A DNA stretch of 64,000 nucleotides from Nocardioides caldifontis (GTDB taxonomy: Bacteria; Actinomycetota; Actinomycetes; Propionibacteriales; Nocardioidaceae): NCBI RefSeq assembly GCF_008087345.1, contig NZ_VHIB01000001.1, forward strand, positions 1,178,001 to 1,242,000. Reading direction: 5' to 3'. Shown here in pieces: positions 1 to 7,899 of the stretch. Numbering within the stretch: the first letter of the stretch is position 1; each line of letters begins with the position of its first letter. Under the pieces are notes generated by a model, which searched no databases, was not told the origin of the DNA, and saw only the letters and a list, made by a program, of their open reading frames with translations. Position numbers and translations under genes: made by a program.

Positions 1-1
1 G

Positions 2-1453
2 CAGAGCGACGTCGCGCCGGTCGACGTCGCCCGGTGGAAGCAGGACCACCCCGACCTCGCGACGGTCTACGAGAAGCTCGACCTCTTCTCGGTCTACGAC
101 TCCCCGTGGTTCAGCGCGATCTACCTGCTGCTGATGGTGTCGCTGGTCGGCTGCATCCTCCCGCGCACCGCGGTCTACCTCCGTGCCCTGAGGACCGCCC
201 CTCCGCCGGCCCCGAGGAACCTCGGCCGCCTCCCGGCGTACACCTCGGTGGAGAGCGGCGACGCACCCGACGTGGTCCTCGAGCGTGCGCGGACCGCGCT
301 GCGCGGGCGGCGCTACCGGGTGTCGACCGGCGACGGCTCGCTCTCCGGCGAGCGCGGCTACCTGCGCGAGGCCGGCAACCTGCTCTTCCACGTCTCGGTG
401 ATCGTGGTGCTCGTCGGGTTCGCCTACGGCCAGCTGTTCGGCTACAAGGGCGGGGCGATCGTCCTGGTGGGCAACGGGTTCTCCAACTCGCTCACGCAGT
501 ACGACGAGTTCGCCCCCGGGACCTTCTTCGACCCCGACGACCTGCCGCCGGTGTCGTTCACCGTCGACGACTTCGAGGCGGAGTTCCTCACCGAGGGGCC
601 GCAACAGGGCCAGCCCGTCGACTTCGGCGCCGACCTCACCTACGTCGAGACCCCGGGCGACGAGCCGCAGGACTACCACCTCGAGGTCAACCAGCCGCTG
701 CTGCTCGACGGGATGAGCGTCTTCCTCGTCGGCCACGGCTACGCGCCCGAGTTCACCGTCTGGGACGGCACCGGCGACGTCGCCTACCGCGGCGCGGTCC
801 CGTTCCTGCCGCAGGACTCCAGCTTCGCGTCGTTCGGCGTCGTGAAGGTCACCGGAGCCCAGCCCGAGCAGCTCGGCTTCGACGGGATGTTCTATCCGAC
901 GTACTCCTTCACGATGGAGCGCGGCCCGTTCTCGGTCTTCCCCGACGCGCTCAACCCCGCGGTCTCCCTGCTCGCCTACCACGGCGACCTCGGGATCGAC
1001 GCGGGCGAGCCGCAGTCGGTCTACGACCTCGACACCGACGCCATGGAGCGGTTCGAGAAGGACGACGGCGGCATGTTCCGCGCCGACATGGCCCCCGGCA
1101 AGAAGGTGACCCTCCCCGACGACCTCGGCGCGATCCGGCTCGACGGCTGGAAGCGGTGGGTCAAGCTCCAGGTCAGCCACACCCCGGGCAAGGGGATCGC
1201 GCTGACCGGCGTCGTGCTGGCGCTGGTCGGGCTGATGGGGTCGCTCTTCGTCCGTCGCCGCCGCGCCTGGGTGCGCGTGGTCGAGCGCGACGGCCGCACG
1301 TACGTCGAGGTGGCCGGCCTCGACCGCACCACCGCCGGCGAGGGGCTCGACGACGAGGTCCGCGAGCTGGCCGCCGCGATCTCCGGCCGGAGCGCCACGG
1401 CTACGCTGCCGGAGGACCCGGCACCCGAGGACGACAGGAAGGCCGACCGGTGA
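2..1453 (+). CDS. resB: Cytochrome c biogenesis protein ResB (Ccs1), 5'-truncated by the window edge
   Basis: ResB works with CcsB/ResC in system II cytochrome c maturation, delivering haem to apocytochrome c on the outer face of the membrane. The frame is open from base 2. The first bases already encode a membrane segment (about 100-165), so roughly the first 50-60 residues lie outside the window; 483 residues are present. A long extracytoplasmic domain follows, and a last membrane segment lies near residues 395-420 just before an Arg-rich cytoplasmic turn. The stop overlaps the ccsB start by 4 bp, so the two are probably translationally coupled. Assignment rests on architecture and on the ccsB neighbour. 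Confidence 0.9.
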   Translation, partial: QSDVAPVDVARWKQDHPDLATVYEKLDLFSVYDSPWFSAIYLLLMVSLVGCILPRTAVYLRALRTAPPPAPRNLGRLPAYTSVESGDAPDVVLERARTALRGRRYRVSTGDGSLSGERGYLREAGNLLFHVSVIVVLVGFAYGQLFGYKGGAIVLVGNGFSNSLTQYDEFAPGTFFDPDDLPPVSFTVDDFEAEFLTEGPQQGQPVDFGADLTYVETPGDEPQDYHLEVNQPLLLDGMSVFLVGHGYAPEFTVWDGTGDVAYRGAVPFLPQDSSFASFGVVKVTGAQPEQLGFDGMFYPTYSFTMERGPFSVFPDALNPAVSLLAYHGDLGIDAGEPQSVYDLDTDAMERFEKDDGGMFRADMAPGKKVTLPDDLGAIRLDGWKRWVKLQVSHTPGKGIALTGVVLALVGLMGSLFVRRRRAWVRVVERDGRTYVEVAGLDRTTAGEGLDDEVRELAAAISGRSATATLPEDPAPEDDRKADR

Positions 1454-2430
1454 CCACCGAGCAATTCGCCTCGTTCAGCGACAACGCCGTGATGTTCGCG
1501 GGCATCGTCTACGTGCTCGCGACGCTCGGCCACGTGGTCGAGTGGGCGGCCACGCTGGCCCGCCCGGCTGCGGTGCGGTCCGCGGTGGAGACCGCCGTGC
1601 CCGTTGGCGCGGGCGCGCCGGCCGCTGCGTCCTCGACGGCGTCCCCCGAGGACGACCAGCGCTCGGTGCGCATCGAGACCGCCGGGCGGATCGGCGTCGC
1701 GCTGACCGTCGTCGGCACGCTGCTGCTCGCCGCCGGGGTCGTCGCGCGGTCGTTCGCCAGCGACCCGTGGCGGGTGCCGTGGGGGAACATGTACGAGTTC
1801 ACCTTGACCGGCGCCCTCGGCGTCGCCGCGATCTACCTCGCGCTGCTGCCGAGGATGCGGCTGCGGTGGATGGGGCTCTTCGTCACCACGTTCCTCGTCG
1901 TGGTGCTGATGCTGGCGAACCTCACACTGGAGCAGGAGGCCGGGCCGCTGGTCCCCGCCCTGCACTCCTACTGGCTCGTCATCCACGTCGGTGCCGCCAT
2001 CCTCGCGACCGGCGCCTTCGCGGTCGGAGCCCTCACCGCCGGGGTGTTCCTGCTCAAGGCCGGCGTCGAGAGGCGAGGCAGCACGCGGCTGCACGGGCTG
2101 CTCGAGATGTTCCCGAGCTCCGACGCCCTCGACCGGCTCTCCTACCGGCTGCACGCCGTCGGGTTCCCGCTGTGGACCTTCGCGGCCCTCATCGCCGGCC
2201 CGATCTGGGCCGAGTACGCCTGGGGCTCCTACTGGAACTGGGACCCCAAGGAGGTCTGGGCGTTCATCACCTGGGTGATCTACGCGGCGTACCTCCACGC
2301 CCGGGCCACCGCCGGCTGGAAGGGCAAGGCGGCCGCGATCATCGCGCTGATCGGCTTCGCGACGCTGCTGTTCAACTTCGTCGGGATCAACTTCTTCTTC
2401 GGCGCCTCTTCCCAGCACAGCTACGCCTGA
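1450..2430 (+). CDS. ccsB: Cytochrome c biogenesis protein CcsB/ResC (haem handling, WWD domain)
   Basis: This polytopic membrane protein handles haem together with ResB. The GTG at 1450 overlaps the resB stop (GTGA) and gives 326 residues, a normal length. A Trp-rich WWD segment, WGSYWNWDPKEVWAFITW, lies near residue 260, followed by a conserved His-containing stretch and a final membrane segment. About eight hydrophobic segments can be seen. A variable Ala/Pro-rich loop occupies residues 45-65. The last two codons and the stop form the first copy of a 22 bp tandem repeat, so the repeat array begins inside the gene. Confidence 0.93.
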   Translation: MTTEQFASFSDNAVMFAGIVYVLATLGHVVEWAATLARPAAVRSAVETAVPVGAGAPAAASSTASPEDDQRSVRIETAGRIGVALTVVGTLLLAAGVVARSFASDPWRVPWGNMYEFTLTGALGVAAIYLALLPRMRLRWMGLFVTTFLVVVLMLANLTLEQEAGPLVPALHSYWLVIHVGAAILATGAFAVGALTAGVFLLKAGVERRGSTRLHGLLEMFPSSDALDRLSYRLHAVGFPLWTFAALIAGPIWAEYAWGSYWNWDPKEVWAFITWVIYAAYLHARATAGWKGKAAAIIALIGFATLLFNFVGINFFFGASSQHSYA

Positions 2431-2528
2431 GCGGACCCGCTCGTACGCCTGAGCGGACCCGCTCGTACGCCTGAGCGGACCCGCTCGTACGCCTGAGCGG
2501 ACCCGCTCGTACGCCTGAGCGGACCCGG
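2422..2528 (+). repeat. 22 bp tandem repeat, 4.9 copies, overlapping the ccsB stop codon
   Basis: Units start at 2422, 2444, 2466, 2488 and 2510 (the last is partial). Each is TACGCCTGAGCGG followed by ACCCGCTCG, and the full copies are identical. Each copy contains the imperfect palindrome GAGCGGACCCGCTC, which can fold as a short hairpin. The first copy supplies the last Tyr and Ala codons and the stop of ccsB. The array lies directly in the ccsB 3' end, before a family B repeat hairpin. Confidence 0.95.
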
Positions 2529-2530
2529 GT

Positions 2531-2614
2531 GTTGAGCCGCCCCTCGTGGCGCGCGGAACGCGGTTGAGCCGCCCTTCGTGGCGCGGTCGAGCGCGCCACG
2601 AAGGGCGGCTCAAC
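2531..2614. repeat. Family B repeat cluster: two direct units plus one inverted unit forming a 23 bp perfect hairpin
   Basis: Two direct units lie at 2531-2553 and 2563-2585 (period 32), and an inverted unit at 2592-2614. Each begins GTTGAGCCGCCC and ends TGGCGCG in the direction of transcription away from the nearest gene. Units two and three are perfect inverted copies over 23 bp with a 6-base loop. The cluster lies between convergent ccsB and the small gene ending at 2621, so it could act as a bidirectional terminator. Related units occur at 35608-35652 and 57046-57090. Confidence 0.93.
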
Positions 2615-2620
2615 GACGGA

Positions 2621-2848
2621 TCACTGGTCGGGGAGGTCCTTGCGGCGCTTCCGCTCGAGCCAGCGGAGGAAGTCCTCGTCGTCGTCGGGGGCCACCTGAC
2701 GGGGCGGAGGGCCGCTGCGGGGGCGCCTGAGCCGGGGACCCTGCGAGGGGTGACCGGACCGCTTGCGCTCCTGAGCGCCCATCACCCGGTTGGTGAGCGC
2801 GTAGATGATCACTGCGATGAGCAGGACCACGAGCAGGAACTTGAGCAC
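2621..2848 (-). CDS. Small single-pass membrane protein of unknown function (75 aa)
   Basis: I do not recognise a family with confidence. The protein starts with one hydrophobic segment (residues 2-20). A basic, Pro/Arg-rich linker follows, then an acidic DDDEDF patch and a strongly basic C-terminus rich in Arg and Lys. The GTG at 2848 is chosen because a TACAGT -10 box lies exactly 6 nt upstream, as expected for a leaderless mRNA. A GGAGG sequence is also there but only 1 nt from the start. It is read divergently from the DUF4229 gene. Confidence 0.65.
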   Translation of the reverse strand: MLKFLLVVLLIAVIIYALTNRVMGAQERKRSGHPSQGPRLRRPRSGPPPRQVAPDDDEDFLRWLERKRRKDLPDQ

Positions 2849-2854
2849 GCCTCC

Positions 2855-2860
2855 ACTGTA
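2855..2860 (-). promoter_or_regulatory. Probable -10 box for a leaderless transcript of the small membrane gene
   Basis: TACAGT on the minus strand fits the actinobacterial TAnnnT -10 pattern. It ends 6 nt before the GTG start at 2848, so transcription would begin at the start codon. Confidence 0.5.
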
Positions 2861-2905
2861 GGTCGCCCGGACCAGGGTGTCTGCGGTGCGGTCGGTCGGG
2901 CTGCC

Positions 2906-2911
2906 TATGGT
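2906..2911 (+). promoter_or_regulatory. Probable -10 box for a leaderless transcript of the DUF4229 gene
   Basis: TATGGT is followed by 6 nt and then the GTG at 2918. No Shine-Dalgarno sequence lies between, which supports leaderless initiation. Confidence 0.5.
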
Positions 2912-2917
2912 GGTGGG

Positions 2918-3166
2918 GTGAAGGAGTTCTGGACGTACACCGCGGCGCGGTTCGGGCTGTTCGCCACCTGCTACGTCGTGGTGCTCGGCGTGGCCTCGTT
3001 GGTGACCGACGGCGGGCTCCCCGTGCTCTGGCCGCTGCTGGTCGCGGCGGTGCTGTCGACGGTGCTGTCGACGTTCATGCTCCGGGGGCTGCGCGAGCGG
3101 TTCGCGGACAAGGTCGTCTCCCGCGCCGACCGGATGTCGACCGCGCAGCAGCAGCCTCCCGAGTGA
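2918..3166 (+). CDS. DUF4229 family membrane protein (82 aa)
   Basis: This is a small actinobacterial membrane protein with two hydrophobic segments (about residues 10-27 and 34-52). A charged tail RERFADKVVSRADR follows, which resembles DUF4229 proteins found next to men genes in related genomes. The GTG at 2918 places the KEFWTYTAARFGLF motif at the N-terminus and sits 6 nt after a TATGGT -10 box. Its function is unknown. It ends 7 bp before menA, which converges on it from the minus strand. Confidence 0.75.
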   Translation: MKEFWTYTAARFGLFATCYVVVLGVASLVTDGGLPVLWPLLVAAVLSTVLSTFMLRGLRERFADKVVSRADRMSTAQQQPPE

Positions 3167-3173
3167 TCCCGGG

Positions 3174-4049
3174 TCAGCGCCCGACCAGCAGCCCGACGAA
3201 CATCCCCACGCCGTAGAACAGCTCGGCGGTCCCGGTGAGCTGCAGGACCGGCACCAGCCCGCGCCCCTTCGTCCCCCGGGCGACGATCCGGGCGGCCCGG
3301 CTCCCGGGCAGCGCGGCGGCCAGCGCGAGCAGTGCCCACCAGGTCGTCTCGAGTGCGACACCGACGAGCGCCACGACGGCCGCCCCCAGCAGCACCACGA
3401 ACAGCGCGCGGGTCCGGCCGTCGCCCAGCAGCACCGCGAGGGTCCGCTTGCCGGCCACCTCGTCCGTGGGGATGTCGCGCAGGTTGTTCGCCACCAGGAG
3501 CGCGCACGCGATGGCGCCGATCCCGACAGCGGCGTAGACGGCCGCGGGCGGCCACGACTCGGTCTGGACGTACGTCGTGCCGACGACCGCGACCAGCCCG
3601 AAGAACACGAAGACCATCACCTCGCCGAGCCCGAGGTACCCGTAGGGCTTCGACCCGCCGGTGTAGAACCACGCCGCCACGACGCACACCGCCCCGACGG
3701 CCACCAGCCACCACGCCGTCGTCGCGGCGAGCACCAGCCCCGCGACGGCAGCGACGCCGAACGCCGCGAACGCCGCCCGCTTGACCGCGCCCGGGGCGGC
3801 GACCCCGGAGCCGACGAGACGGAGCGGGCCGACCCGGTCGGCGTCGGTGCCACGGATGCCGTCGGAGTAGTCGTTGGCGTAGTTCACGCCGACCTGCAGC
3901 GCCAGCGCGACGACGCCGGCGAGCACCGCCTTCCACCAGACCGCCTGGTCCAGGTGGGCCGCGACGCCCGTGCCGGCGAGCACCGGCGCGACCGCCGCCG
4001 GAAGGGTCCTCGGACGGGCGCCCTCGACCCACTGCGCTGCGGTTGCCAC
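3174..4049 (-). CDS. menA: 1,4-dihydroxy-2-naphthoate polyprenyltransferase MenA
   Basis: MenA joins a polyprenyl chain to 1,4-dihydroxy-2-naphthoate at the membrane to make demethylmenaquinone. The 291-residue protein has about eight membrane segments. It has both Asp-rich UbiA motifs: NDYSDGIRGTD near residue 56 and NNLRDIPTDEVAGKR near 180. The GTG at 4049 starts MenA at its usual VEGARPRTLPAAVAPV N-terminus. A CAGGAT box lies 8 nt upstream (4058-4063), a possible weak -10. It is divergent from menE across 156 bp. Confidence 0.96.
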   Translation of the reverse strand: MATAAQWVEGARPRTLPAAVAPVLAGTGVAAHLDQAVWWKAVLAGVVALALQVGVNYANDYSDGIRGTDADRVGPLRLVGSGVAAPGAVKRAAFAAFGVAAVAGLVLAATTAWWLVAVGAVCVVAAWFYTGGSKPYGYLGLGEVMVFVFFGLVAVVGTTYVQTESWPPAAVYAAVGIGAIACALLVANNLRDIPTDEVAGKRTLAVLLGDGRTRALFVVLLGAAVVALVGVALETTWWALLALAAALPGSRAARIVARGTKGRGLVPVLQLTGTAELFYGVGMFVGLLVGR

Positions 4050-4193
4050 GGGGCACGATCCTGCCACCCGGCGCCGGGCTCCAGACGGTGGGGCCACCCG
4101 GACGGGCAGCTCCCCGGCGAAGGGCCCCGGAGAGCCTGGACGGAGGTAGAGCTGCACGTCCGACCGGCCCGCTCGCCCGGAGCGCTCGCCGCA

Positions 4194-4199
4194 TACGGT
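4194..4199 (+). promoter_or_regulatory. Probable -10 box for the menE-menC-menD operon
   Basis: TACGGT lies exactly 6 nt upstream of the menE GTG at 4206, with no ribosome binding site between. This fits a leaderless operon mRNA. Confidence 0.5.
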
Positions 4200-4205
4200 G
4201 GACCG

Positions 4206-5231
4206 GTGAGCGAAGCCGGCCTGCGTCCCGTCCGGGGGACCGCGGAGGAGCTGCTCGACCTGCTCCGCGGCTGGCGCGACGCCGACGACCCGGCCCCGCT
4301 CGTCATCGAGACCTCCGGCTCCACGGGACGCCCCAAGCGGGTCGTGCTCTCCCGCGCCGCGATGCTGGCCTCGGTCGCGGCGACCCACGAACGGCTCGGT
4401 GGTCCGGGCCAGTGGGTCCTCGACCTGCCCGCGCACCACGTCGCCGGCGTCCAGGTGCTCTTCCGGTCGGTGGTCGCCGGGTTGGACCCGGTCGTCGCGG
4501 GCGGCCCCGTCGCCGCAGCCGAGGCCGTGACGGCGGAGCGGTGCTACCTCTCGATGGTCCCCACCCAGCTGGTGCGGGCGCTCCGCGACGAGCAGGTCAC
4601 CGATGCGCTCACCCGGTTCGACACCGTGCTCGTCGGCGGCGGGCCGCTCGACCCGCAGGTCCGGCGGGCGGCGGAGGAGCGCGGGGTCCGCGTCGTGCAG
4701 AGCTACGGGATGTCGGAGACCTGCGGCGGCTGCGTGTACGACGGCCGCCCGCTCGACGGCGTCCGGCTCCGGATCGACGACGACGGCCAGGTGCTGGTCG
4801 GCGGGGCCGTGCTCTTCGACGGGTACGACGGTGAGCCCGACCGCACCGCCGAGGTGCTCGTCGACGGCTGGCTCCGGACCGCCGACCTGGGCCGGATCAC
4901 CGACGACGGCCGGCTCGAGGTGCTCGGCCGGGTCGACGACGTGGTGATCAGCGGCGGCGTCAACGTGCCGACGCCGGCGGTCGCCCGCATGCTCCGCGCG
5001 CACCCGGCCGTCGAGGACGCGCACGTCGTCGGCGTGCCCGACCCGGAGTGGGGGAGCCGCGTGGTCGCGGTCGTGGTCGCCGACCCGGTGCCCTCGCTCG
5101 ACGAGCTGCGCGACCTCGTCACGCCGCGAGCCTGGGCCCCCCGCGGCCTGGTCCGCGTCGACGCCCTGCCGCTGCTGCCCAACGGGAAGGTGGACCGGCT
5201 GCGGGTGGAGGAGGTCGCGGCGCGTGGCTGA
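4206..5231 (+). CDS. menE: o-succinylbenzoate--CoA ligase MenE (short form)
   Basis: MenE activates o-succinylbenzoate with ATP and CoA. The adenylate-forming signature TSGSTGRPK is at residues 36-44. The A5-like motif QSYGMSETCGG is near 170, GRVDDVVISGGVN near 240, and the C-terminal catalytic Lys in LPNGKVDRL near 330. At 341 residues it is shorter than typical MenE (450-490) because the N-terminal part before the P-loop is minimal, as in other actinobacterial copies. The GTG at 4206 follows a TACGGT -10 box by 6 nt. It overlaps menC by 8 bp. Confidence 0.95.
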   Translation: MSEAGLRPVRGTAEELLDLLRGWRDADDPAPLVIETSGSTGRPKRVVLSRAAMLASVAATHERLGGPGQWVLDLPAHHVAGVQVLFRSVVAGLDPVVAGGPVAAAEAVTAERCYLSMVPTQLVRALRDEQVTDALTRFDTVLVGGGPLDPQVRRAAEERGVRVVQSYGMSETCGGCVYDGRPLDGVRLRIDDDGQVLVGGAVLFDGYDGEPDRTAEVLVDGWLRTADLGRITDDGRLEVLGRVDDVVISGGVNVPTPAVARMLRAHPAVEDAHVVGVPDPEWGSRVVAVVVADPVPSLDELRDLVTPRAWAPRGLVRVDALPLLPNGKVDRLRVEEVAARG

Positions 5232-6171
5232 GCACGTCTGGTCGATCCCGATGCGCACCCGGTTCCGCGGCATCACGGTCCGCGAGGGGATGCTGCTGCG
5301 CGGCAACGTCGGGTGGGGCGAGTTCAGCCCCTTCCTCGAGTACGACGCCCGCGTCGCCGCCCCCTGGCTCGCCGCCGCCCTCGAGGCCGCCGACGAGGGG
5401 TGGCCCGCGCCGCTGCGCGACCGGGTGCCGGTCAACGTGACCGTCCCCGCCGTCGGCCCGGAGGACGCCCACCGGATCGTCGCGGGCTCGGGCTGCGCCA
5501 CCGCGAAGGTGAAGGTCGCCGAGCCCGGCCAGTCCACGGCCGAGGACGAGGCCCGGCTGGAGGCGGTCCGCGACGCGCTGGGGCCGGCCGGCAAGGTGCG
5601 CGTCGACGCCAACGGTGCCTGGACGGTCGGGGAGGCGGTCACGGCCCTGCGGCTGCTGGACCGCGCCGCCGGCGGCCTGGAGTACGCCGAGCAGCCGTGC
5701 GCCACCGTCGAGGAGCTCGCGTCGGTCCGCCGCCGTGTCGACGTGCCGATCGCCGCGGACGAGTCGATCCGCCGGGCGGAGGATCCCTACCGGGTGCGCG
5801 ACCTCGAGGCGGCCGACGTCGCGGTGCTCAAGGTGCAGCCGCTCGGCGGGGTGCGTTCCTGCCTGCGGATCGCGGAGGACATCGGGCTCCCTGTGGTCGT
5901 CTCCAGCGCGCTGGAGACCAGCGTGGGGATCGCCGCGGGAGTGGCCCTCGCGGCGGCCCTCCCGTCGCTCGACCACGCGTGCGGGCTGGCCACGGTCCGG
6001 CTGCTGACCGCCGACGTGGTGGCCGAGCCGCTGCTGCCGGTCGACGGGCACCTGCCCGTCGTACGCCCTGACGTGGACGCCGGACGTCTCCGTGCGGTCG
6101 CCGCGGCACCGGAGCGGCAGGCGCACTGGGCGGCGCGGCTGGCCGCGATCAGGCAGGATCGGGGGCTGTGA
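5224..6171 (+). CDS. menC: o-succinylbenzoate synthase MenC (enolase superfamily)
   Basis: MenC dehydrates SHCHC to o-succinylbenzoate. The 315-residue protein has the enolase-superfamily pattern. A KVKV catalytic Lys pair lies near residue 98, the metal ligands are in RVDANGAW (about 127), YAEQPC (about 156) and ADESIR (about 180), and the second catalytic Lys is in VLKVQPLGG (about 203). The GTG at 5224 lies inside the end of menE and the stop overlaps the menD GTG, so menE-menC-menD should be cotranslated. Confidence 0.95.
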   Translation: MAEHVWSIPMRTRFRGITVREGMLLRGNVGWGEFSPFLEYDARVAAPWLAAALEAADEGWPAPLRDRVPVNVTVPAVGPEDAHRIVAGSGCATAKVKVAEPGQSTAEDEARLEAVRDALGPAGKVRVDANGAWTVGEAVTALRLLDRAAGGLEYAEQPCATVEELASVRRRVDVPIAADESIRRAEDPYRVRDLEAADVAVLKVQPLGGVRSCLRIAEDIGLPVVVSSALETSVGIAAGVALAAALPSLDHACGLATVRLLTADVVAEPLLPVDGHLPVVRPDVDAGRLRAVAAAPERQAHWAARLAAIRQDRGL

Positions 6172-7889
6172 CCGACCCCGGGAGCGCCGTGCCCGCCAAC
6201 GCCGCGACGGCGCTCGCCACCACCGTGGTCGACGAGCTGGTCCGTGGCGGGGTCGCGCACGTCGTGCTCAGCCCGGGGTCGCGGTCGGCCGCACTCGCCT
6301 TCGCGGTCCACGACGCCGCGGCCGCAGGTCGACTGACGTTGCACACCCGGATCGACGAGCGCACCGCCGGCTTCCTCGCGCTCGGCATCGCTCGGACCTC
6401 GCGGCGTCCGGTCGCGGTCGTCACGACGAGCGGTACGGCGGTCGCGAACCTGCACCCCGCGGTGCTCGAGGCCTCCCACGCCGGCGTGCCGATCGTGCTC
6501 GTCACCGCCGACAGGCCAGCGTCCCTGCGCGGCACCGGCGCCAACCAGACGACCGACCAGGTGAAGCTCTTCGGAGGGGCGGTCCGGGCGTTCGCGGACG
6601 TGCCGGCCGGGGCTCCCGGGGTCCGCGAGGAGCCCCAGCTCCGGGGGTGGCGAGGGCTGGTCGCCCGCGCGCTGGCCGCCGCGACCGCGGTGGGCTCGCG
6701 GGGACCGGTGCACCTGAACCTCCAGTTCGACGGCCCGCTCGTCCCGGACGTCACGGACGGCTGGTCGACGCCGGTCGCCGGACGGCCCGATGACCGCCCC
6801 TGGACGGCCACCCCGGAGGCGGCGGCCGCCGACGGGTGGGAGGGGCTGGTCGACGACAGCCGGACCGTGGTGGTGGCCGGGGACGACGCCGGCCCGCCGG
6901 CCCGGGTGCTCGCCGAGGTCGGCGGGTGGCCGTTGCTGGCGGAGCCCACCAGTGGGTCCCGGACCGGCACCCACGCGATCCGCACCTACCGGCTGCTGCT
7001 CGGCACCGACCTGGCCGACCGCGTCGACCGCGTCGTCGTCTGCGGCCACCCCACGTTGAGCCGTCCGGTCACCCGGCTGCTCTCGCGCGCCGACGTCGAG
7101 GTGGTGGCCGCGGTCGCGCCCGGAGCAGCGAGCCGCGGCTGGACGGACCCGGGTCACGCGGTGAGCCGGGTCGTGGAGCTGGCGCCGCCGTCGGAGCCGG
7201 CCGAACGACGGGTCACCCCCTGGTTCGAGGAGTGGCGGGAGCGCGACGCCGAGGTCGGCGGTCGGCTCGACGCGCTGCTCGACGGTTGGGCGCCGCTGAC
7301 GCCGCACCACGTGGCCGGTGCCGTGGCCCGGGCCCTGCCGGCCGGCGGGCTGCTGCACGTCGGCGCGTCGAACCCGGTGCGCGACCTCGACCTGATGGTG
7401 CCGCGCTACGACGTCGGCGACCGGCGGATGGTCGTCGCCAACCGGGGGCTCGCCGGGATCGACGGCACCGTCTCCTCCGCGGTCGGTGCCGCGCTCGGCC
7501 GGCCGTACTCCACCCGCTCCCTCGCGCTGCTCGGCGACGTCACGTTCGTCCACGACACGACCGGGCTCGTCCTCGGGCCCGAGGAGCAGCGGCCGCCGCT
7601 CACGCTCGTGGTGGTCAACGACGACGGCGGGAGCATCTTCGCGGTGCTCGAGCAGGGCGCCGACGCGCACGCGGCCTCCTTCGACCGGCTGTTCGGCACC
7701 CCGCACGGCGTGGACCTCGCCGCGCTCTGCGCCGCCACCGGCACCCCGCACACCCGCGTCACCGACCGCGACGCCCTCGACCAGGTGCTGGCGACGCCGC
7801 CGTCCGCGATCGAGGTGGTCGAGGCCGTCGTACGCCGTGACGACCGGCGGCGGCTCGACGAGGCGGTGCGGGAGTTGGCCCGACCCTGA
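6168..7889 (+). CDS. menD: 2-succinyl-5-enolpyruvyl-6-hydroxy-3-cyclohexene-1-carboxylate synthase MenD
   Basis: MenD is the thiamine-diphosphate enzyme that condenses isochorismate with 2-oxoglutarate. It has 573 residues, a usual length. The cofactor-activating Glu is in DERTAGFLALG near residue 63. The ThDP/Mg motif runs from GDVTFVHD to NDDGGSIF (about 455-485). The isochorismate-side motif SPGSRSAAL lies near residue 36. The GTG at 6168 overlaps the menC stop by 4 bp. A CAGGAT box 7 nt upstream could add an internal leaderless promoter. Confidence 0.96.
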   Translation: MTDPGSAVPANAATALATTVVDELVRGGVAHVVLSPGSRSAALAFAVHDAAAAGRLTLHTRIDERTAGFLALGIARTSRRPVAVVTTSGTAVANLHPAVLEASHAGVPIVLVTADRPASLRGTGANQTTDQVKLFGGAVRAFADVPAGAPGVREEPQLRGWRGLVARALAAATAVGSRGPVHLNLQFDGPLVPDVTDGWSTPVAGRPDDRPWTATPEAAAADGWEGLVDDSRTVVVAGDDAGPPARVLAEVGGWPLLAEPTSGSRTGTHAIRTYRLLLGTDLADRVDRVVVCGHPTLSRPVTRLLSRADVEVVAAVAPGAASRGWTDPGHAVSRVVELAPPSEPAERRVTPWFEEWRERDAEVGGRLDALLDGWAPLTPHHVAGAVARALPAGGLLHVGASNPVRDLDLMVPRYDVGDRRMVVANRGLAGIDGTVSSAVGAALGRPYSTRSLALLGDVTFVHDTTGLVLGPEEQRPPLTLVVVNDDGGSIFAVLEQGADAHAASFDRLFGTPHGVDLAALCAATGTPHTRVTDRDALDQVLATPPSAIEVVEAVVRRDDRRRLDEAVRELARP

Positions 7890-7899
7890 GGATGGTCCC

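Noticed and set aside
1021-2613. Long antisense reading frames over resB-ccsB, the men genes and nuo genes
   Set aside because: In DNA of this GC content stop codons are rare in all frames. These frames are Arg/Gly/Pro-rich, lack recognisable motifs and overlap clearly identified genes.
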